This document shows positions 43,903 through 48,438 of a DNA stretch of 48,438 bases, in pieces. Source of the stretch: a virus; the IMG/VR virus record IMGVR_UViG_3300009183_000128, positions 1 through 48,438 of that record. One strand, 5' to 3'. Every line of letters begins with the position of its first letter. Position 1 is the stretch's first letter. The position numbers and the translations under genes are program-made. The notes beneath the pieces were generated by a model that was not told the DNA's origin, did not search any database, and saw only the letters and a program-made list of their open reading frames with translations.

Positions 43903-45670
43903 TGATTTTTTAGATGTACTAAAAGAAAATCAGTTTGATGAAAAACCAGTAGATGTTAAAACATTTGTTGAGTCATCTGACTATCTTGGTCAACCAACCT
44001 TGTCAGCAATCCAGTATGACATAGTTGAAGCAATGAGTCAGATATACAAGAAAGAAGATTTACAAGAACTTTATGGGTCTGTAGAAGGGGCTAGATACTA
44101 TGACAAATATACAAAAAACGAAATCATATTACAGTTGGGGAAGGGTAGCGGTAAAGATTTTACTTCCACTGTTGCTTGTGCTTACATTGTTTATAAGTTA
44201 CTTTGTCTCAAAGACCCCGCAAGATACTTCGGAAAACCAAGCGGGGATGCGATAGATTTAATTAACGTTGCCATTAACGCACAACAGGCTAAGAACGTTT
44301 TCTTTAAAGGTTTTAAAACAAAAATTGAAAAATCTCCTTGGTTTGCAGGTAAGTATAATGCTAAGGCTGATAGTGTTGAGTTTGATAAATCAATCACTGT
44401 CTACTCTGGGCACTCAGAAAGAGAATCTCATGAAGGTTTAAACTTGTTGCTTGCAGTACTTGATGAAATTTCTGGATTTGCTTCTGAGGTTGGAACTGGT
44501 AATGAACAAGGTAAGACTGCAGAAAATATTTATAAAGCATTTCGTGGATCGGTAGACTCTCGTTTTCCAGATCTTGGTAAGGTTGTTCTTCTTTCATTCC
44601 CTCGTTATCAAGGTGACTTTATTTCAAAACGGTATGAAGATGTAATTATGGAAAAAGAATCAATAGAAAAAAAACATACTTTTATTATGAATGAAGACTT
44701 ACCACATAATGACCCAAACAATCAATTTGAAATTACATGGGAAGAAGATCAAATTATTTCCTACAAAGTTCCAAGGGTATTAGCATTTAAAAGACCTACA
44801 TGGGAAGTAAATCCAACAAGAAAGATAGATGATTTTAAACTAGCATTTTATACAGACCTTGGTGATGCTATGATGCGTTTTGCATGTGTCCCAACGTATG
44901 CCTCAGATGCCTTCTTTAAACAAAAAGAAAAGTTAGAAAAATGTATGAATACAAGAAATCCAATAGATTCGTTTAAAAGGTTTGAAGAAACATTTAAACC
45001 AGATCCAGAAAAAATGTATTATATCCATGCTGACCTTGCACAAAAACATGACAAGTGTGCTGTTGCTATTGCACATGTTGATAAATGGGTTAACATTCAA
45101 GTTATTAAAGATTATGAGCAGGTAGCCCCTATAGTTGTTGTTGACGCTGTTGTGTGGTGGGAACCAAGATCAGAAGGTCCAGTTAATTTATCTGAAGTAA
45201 AACAATGGATAATTAATTTACGCAGAGAAGGATTTAATATTGGCATGGTTTCTTTTGACCGCTGGCAATCATTTGATATTCAAAATGAACTACAGGCTGT
45301 TGGTATTAGAACAGAAACTGTTTCAGTTGCCAAAAAACATTATGAAGATTTAGCAATGATGATTTATGAAGAGCGAGTAGCAATTCCTATGATTCCATTA
45401 TTGTTGGAAGAAATGTCAGAATTAAAAATTATGAAGGGCAACAAAGTAGATCACCCTCGTAAAAAATCCAAGGACTTAGCGGATGCGGTCTGCGGAGCGG
45501 TATTTGGGGCAATATCTCATACCCCAAAGAATAATAATACAGAAATTGAGGTCCATACCTGGAGTTCTGCAACTCGACTTGCAGAAAAACAGCAACGTAT
45601 GGTAGAATTAGATAATCGGGAAATGCCTAACGATGTTAAGGATTTTCTAGATAATTTAAACTTAATATAA
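43895..45670 (+). CDS. Terminase large subunit
   Basis: ATP-driven motor and nuclease that packages DNA through the portal. The 591-residue protein has Walker A at 82-88 with K87 (GKGSGKD), Walker B with D190 and E191 (AVLDEIS), and a C-terminal RNase H-type nuclease with D380 (HADLAQKHD), D455 (SFDRWQS) and D527/D530 (SKDLADAV). The start is uncertain between ATG 43895 and TTG 43886, both overlapping the small subunit end. It follows the small subunit but is far from the portal on this window, which suggests a circularly permuted or circular map. Confidence 0.95.
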   Translation: MFNDFLDVLKENQFDEKPVDVKTFVESSDYLGQPTLSAIQYDIVEAMSQIYKKEDLQELYGSVEGARYYDKYTKNEIILQLGKGSGKDFTSTVACAYIVYKLLCLKDPARYFGKPSGDAIDLINVAINAQQAKNVFFKGFKTKIEKSPWFAGKYNAKADSVEFDKSITVYSGHSERESHEGLNLLLAVLDEISGFASEVGTGNEQGKTAENIYKAFRGSVDSRFPDLGKVVLLSFPRYQGDFISKRYEDVIMEKESIEKKHTFIMNEDLPHNDPNNQFEITWEEDQIISYKVPRVLAFKRPTWEVNPTRKIDDFKLAFYTDLGDAMMRFACVPTYASDAFFKQKEKLEKCMNTRNPIDSFKRFEETFKPDPEKMYYIHADLAQKHDKCAVAIAHVDKWVNIQVIKDYEQVAPIVVVDAVVWWEPRSEGPVNLSEVKQWIINLRREGFNIGMVSFDRWQSFDIQNELQAVGIRTETVSVAKKHYEDLAMMIYEERVAIPMIPLLLEEMSELKIMKGNKVDHPRKKSKDLADAVCGAVFGAISHTPKNNNTEIEVHTWSSATRLAEKQQRMVELDNREMPNDVKDFLDNLNLI

Positions 45671-45686
45671 ACTAACAAGGAGAATA

Positions 45687-47285
45687 ATGAATTCATTTAA
45701 GAAACTTGCCACAGTCTTGGCTGCAGCCTTGACACTTGGCGTGATGTCGGCACTTCCGACACAGGCTACAGTATATGCTGACGTTGTCACCATTGATGCC
45801 GTAGCAGATACAATTAATCCTGGTGAGACTGCAACAGCAGTAGTATCAGTATCATTTTTGGGAACAAGTATTGGAGATACCGTTTCGGTAATATCTGCAG
45901 TACTATCTGCCCCATCTACTGCTAGCGTTCCACAGTTTGCCGTTACAGAAACATCTAGCGCAACAGTGGCACTATCAGCAGACACAAAAACAGCAGCAGT
46001 ATCTCCAGCAACTAATACTTCTGGTTATGTTACTGCAAAGTTGACATCATCATTTTATGTGCCTACCGTCGCTGGATCATATGTAGTTAGATTTATTCCT
46101 ACATTGACTAGCGCATCTGGTTCAGTTACATCTGCTGCCATTACATGGACAGTTACTGTTACCGCTCCAGACCTTAAGGCATCAACTGCTTATACAACAT
46201 CTTTTATTAATACTGGAGAAACAATTTCAGCAACAACAGATGCTACTGTATATGCTTCAAAGACAGTCTCATCTGATGCAGCAGCAGTTATTGTTTTAAC
46301 TCAAAAGAATGCTGTTAATGCTTCTGCTTCAGAATCTGTTACAGCAACAATTTCAGGAGCGGGTATGTTGGGGTATGGTACAAACCATACAACAATTAAC
46401 GGTCTTGGTAGATCATTAGTTGTACCTGCAGGAAACTACATTGGAGTATTCTCTGATGGAACATCTGGAGTAGGAACAATTACACTTACTTCACAGTCTG
46501 GAGCATTATTAGCAACAGAGAAAGTAACATTTTATGGTGACATTGCCAAAGTTGTTACAACTGTAAAGAAGCCAGCAATTGCTGTAGGTTCTAACGCAGA
46601 CGCAATTTCTGCCGTAGCATATGATGCTGCTGGCGTAGTTGTAGGAGCAGGAACACTAACAGTTACTTCAAATGATCTTACAGTAATCAGCAACTCAGCA
46701 ACAACTGCTTCTATCTCTAATGGTGCAGCGTTGTTTTCTTTGGCTGGTGTTAAGACTGGTTCAGTAGGTGTAGTAGTAAAGAGTGGAACAATCTCTGCAG
46801 ACACAGTTACTGTGCGTGTAGAGGCTGCCGTTGCTTCTATTAAGTTGGCTTTTGATAAAGCAAACTATGTAGCAGGAGAGCAAGCCACAATTACTCTTTC
46901 ACCAGTTGATGCAACAGGTGCCGTATTGTCTGGAAAGACATATGCTAGCCTACTTGCTTCTACAGGAATTACTACAAGTTATTCCTTTGGTGGATCAAGC
47001 GATACCATTACTGCAACATCTATTACAACTGACGCAAATGGTGTAAAAACTTACAAAGTTTATATGCCATTATCTGCAGGAGCAGTTACTATCAGCGCAA
47101 CTGGTGGAACTGATTTACCAGCAGCAGGTCAAGTAAAGGTGTCAGCATCTGCAACAGTAACTGATTCAGCATCACAAGCACTTGCTGCTGTGGCTGCATT
47201 AACTGTAACCGTTGCACAACTTAAGACATTAATCACAACCTTGACTAATCTTGTATTAAAGATTCAGAAAAAGGTTAAGGCTTAA
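45687..47285 (+). CDS. Secreted Ala/Thr/Ser-rich surface protein with signal peptide
   Basis: A 532-residue protein with a classical signal peptide: KK at 5-6, a hydrophobic segment to about residue 20 and likely cleavage after A27 (PTQA). The body is predicted beta-sandwich repeats rich in Ala, Thr, Ser and Val and without Cys. The C-terminal 40 residues form an amphipathic helix (ALTVTVAQLKTLITTLTNLV) ending in a basic KIQKKVKA. AAGGAGA precedes the ATG. The layout recalls host surface proteins of aquatic actinobacteria, but no search was possible. Codon use (frequent AAG) resembles the capsid gene. A terminator follows. Possible roles are cell-surface change, superinfection exclusion or a virion component. 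Confidence 0.75.
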   Translation: MNSFKKLATVLAAALTLGVMSALPTQATVYADVVTIDAVADTINPGETATAVVSVSFLGTSIGDTVSVISAVLSAPSTASVPQFAVTETSSATVALSADTKTAAVSPATNTSGYVTAKLTSSFYVPTVAGSYVVRFIPTLTSASGSVTSAAITWTVTVTAPDLKASTAYTTSFINTGETISATTDATVYASKTVSSDAAAVIVLTQKNAVNASASESVTATISGAGMLGYGTNHTTINGLGRSLVVPAGNYIGVFSDGTSGVGTITLTSQSGALLATEKVTFYGDIAKVVTTVKKPAIAVGSNADAISAVAYDAAGVVVGAGTLTVTSNDLTVISNSATTASISNGAALFSLAGVKTGSVGVVVKSGTISADTVTVRVEAAVASIKLAFDKANYVAGEQATITLSPVDATGAVLSGKTYASLLASTGITTSYSFGGSSDTITATSITTDANGVKTYKVYMPLSAGAVTISATGGTDLPAAGQVKVSASATVTDSASQALAAVAALTVTVAQLKTLITTLTNLVLKIQKKVKA

Positions 47286-47303
47286 CAACTCCTTATAAAA
47301 ATT

Positions 47304-47333
47304 GAGGGTAGATTAATTTCTACCCTCTTTTTT
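47304..47333 (+). terminator. Intrinsic terminator after the secreted protein
   Basis: A perfect 9-bp stem (GAGGGTAGA, 47304-47312, with TCTACCCTC, 47319-47327), a 6-base loop and six Ts form a strong terminator. Confidence 0.92.
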
Positions 47334-47345
47334 ATTGCATAAAAA

Positions 47346-47366
47346 TGGTATAATTACTAATATAAT
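47346..47366 (+). promoter_or_regulatory. Promoter before the second secreted protein
   Basis: TGGTATAAT at 47346-47354 is an extended -10, and another TATAAT lies at 47361-47366. Both precede GGAGAG (47375-47380) and a TTG start. No -35 is evident. Confidence 0.65.
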
Positions 47367-47388
47367 TACACATTGGAGAGCCTTATAA

Positions 47389-48438
47389 TTGACTAACCTT
47401 AAACGAAGACTAGTATTAGCCTTTGGGGTAGGGTTGTGTTTAACAATTTTTGGGATAATGGCTCCTGATCGTGCCCATGCTACAGAAAATCAAGAACAAG
47501 TTGTTGTAAGTCCCGCTCAACAAGCAGTTAATACAGCCCTTGCAACAGCCACTACAGAGGTTCAACAGGCTATTACAGCCACAGATACTGCCACTGCCAC
47601 CATAGCCGTAGCAGTTTCTGAAAGAGTAGAGGCTCAGGCAGCGGTAGATACAGTAACAGCCACAATAGCAGTAGCACAATCAAATGTAGCCTTAGTAGAC
47701 ACAGCAACAGCCACAATTAGTTCTGTAGATTTATCTGTTACACCAATAGATCAAAGTTCTCAAATAGTTATAGATGCAAAAAATACAATTACAACAGCAC
47801 AAACCTCCATAAATAATATTGACACATTAACTGCACAGGTACAAATATCTGAAGCCGTTGCAGCAAAAACAACAGCAACAACAGCACAAGCCACCGCACA
47901 AACCGAACTAACTCAAGCCAACATTGCAATTGATAATGCTCAAACAGCAGTAAATAATTTACAAGCCACCATTGGAACTAGCACTAATGTTCTTGCTGGC
48001 GTAGACGATGCTGGCGTTAAAATGAATCTTCCATTCGGAATGCAAATGGGTGGAACTTTATATAACAATGTATTTGTTGGGTCTAATGCAACCATAACAT
48101 TTGGTGTTAACGAAGGTCCTAATTATTATTCTACTCCAAGTGCACCATCCGTATCTATTGCTGGCTGGGACTGGACAACTTGGAGCACAGGAACTGGAAT
48201 TACATATGCAACTACTGGAACAAGTTTAGATATTGCATGGGACCTTCGCCCTTATCCACAACAAGATGCTTCAACACAAATGGTTCAAGTAAGATTTAAT
48301 GCTGATGTGAATCCCAATGATGGTGCTTGGATGGCAACTGTTAGTGCTAATGGACCAATACCTAATGGAGCAAGATTTAATTATAGAGAAACTACAAATG
48401 GAAATGTAAATAATATTGAGGATATAAATTCTGGGTCA
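47389..48438 (+). CDS. Second secreted protein, coiled region plus beta domain, runs off the right edge
   Basis: The reading frame from TTG at 47389 (GGAGAG eight bases upstream) stays open to the window end: 350 codons, 3' incomplete. A first in-frame ATG at 47458 would cut off the signal peptide, so TTG is preferred. Residues 1-31 form a signal peptide (NLKRR, hydrophobic core, cleavage after AHA). An Ala/Thr/Gln-rich region of about residues 32-200 looks like a coiled or stalk segment. A beta-type domain follows with YNNVFVGSNATITFG and SIAGWDWTTW, a pattern common in bacterial adhesin domains. It is probably a cell-surface or virion adhesin. Confidence 0.75.
   Translation, partial: MTNLKRRLVLAFGVGLCLTIFGIMAPDRAHATENQEQVVVSPAQQAVNTALATATTEVQQAITATDTATATIAVAVSERVEAQAAVDTVTATIAVAQSNVALVDTATATISSVDLSVTPIDQSSQIVIDAKNTITTAQTSINNIDTLTAQVQISEAVAAKTTATTAQATAQTELTQANIAIDNAQTAVNNLQATIGTSTNVLAGVDDAGVKMNLPFGMQMGGTLYNNVFVGSNATITFGVNEGPNYYSTPSAPSVSIAGWDWTTWSTGTGITYATTGTSLDIAWDLRPYPQQDASTQMVQVRFNADVNPNDGAWMATVSANGPIPNGARFNYRETTNGNVNNIEDINSGS

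Noticed and set aside
1-48438. tRNA genes, rRNA, insertion sequences, integrase or attachment sites
   Set aside because: The gaps between genes are at most about 150 bases and contain only promoters and hairpin terminators. No cloverleaf, transposase, integrase motif or terminal direct repeat was seen. A dedicated search could still find a small one.

Overview
The window is part of the genome of a long-tailed double-stranded DNA phage (Caudoviricetes, siphovirus type). It is AT-rich, very compact, and every supported gene lies on the + strand. HK97-type head genes, a tail tube gene, two tail assembly chaperones, a 2491-residue tape measure and a terminase identify it. The host is not stated by the sequence. 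Extended -10 promoters without clear -35 boxes, starts that look leaderless, and host-style secreted surface proteins fit an actinobacterial host, perhaps a small aquatic actinobacterium. That is inference.

Layout. 1-1105: the 3' part of a repetitive tail-fibre-like gene, closed by a terminator. 1254-3284: a class II (B12-dependent) ribonucleotide reductase with its own promoter. 3320-6955: a 1211-residue structural protein with concanavalin/LamG-like regions. 6974-11474: a small unknown protein, portal, protease-scaffold fusion with a nested scaffold start, and major capsid protein, closed by a terminator. 11566-14617: five head-tail connector or tail-completion candidates. 14693-16476: tail tube, terminator, then two paralogous tail assembly chaperones, each with its own promoter. 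16499-31489: tape measure, tail tip/hub and appendage proteins. 31504-32183: a zinc ribbon and a helix-turn-helix protein at the boundary with the replication genes. 32203-38822: small proteins, DnaB-type helicase, DnaG-type primase, SSB-like protein, and a DnaE-type polymerase with an apparently intact PHP domain. 38812-43379: RecA/UvsX-like recombinase, a possible PDDEXK nuclease, a Cas4/RecB-like Fe-S nuclease, a RuvC-like resolvase, and small zinc, HTH and DUF3310 proteins. 43369-45670: terminase small and large subunits. 45687-48438: two exported surface-type proteins, the second running off the right edge.

How it works together. The replication genes form a partial replisome (helicase, primase, SSB, polymerase) plus recombination and junction-processing nucleases. 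No clamp, clamp loader or separate proofreading exonuclease is seen, so host factors are probably used. On a circular or permuted map, terminase and the secreted proteins would lead into the tail fibre and head genes at the left edge. No lysis genes, integrase or tRNA genes are seen. No stretch longer than about 150 bases lacks a gene; the gaps hold promoters and four clear hairpin terminators.

The observations most worth a second look are the paired chaperone genes in place of the usual frameshifted G/GT gene, the nested scaffold start, the leaderless starts, the reductase cassette, the nine-ligand PHP polymerase, and the exported surface proteins beside the terminase.
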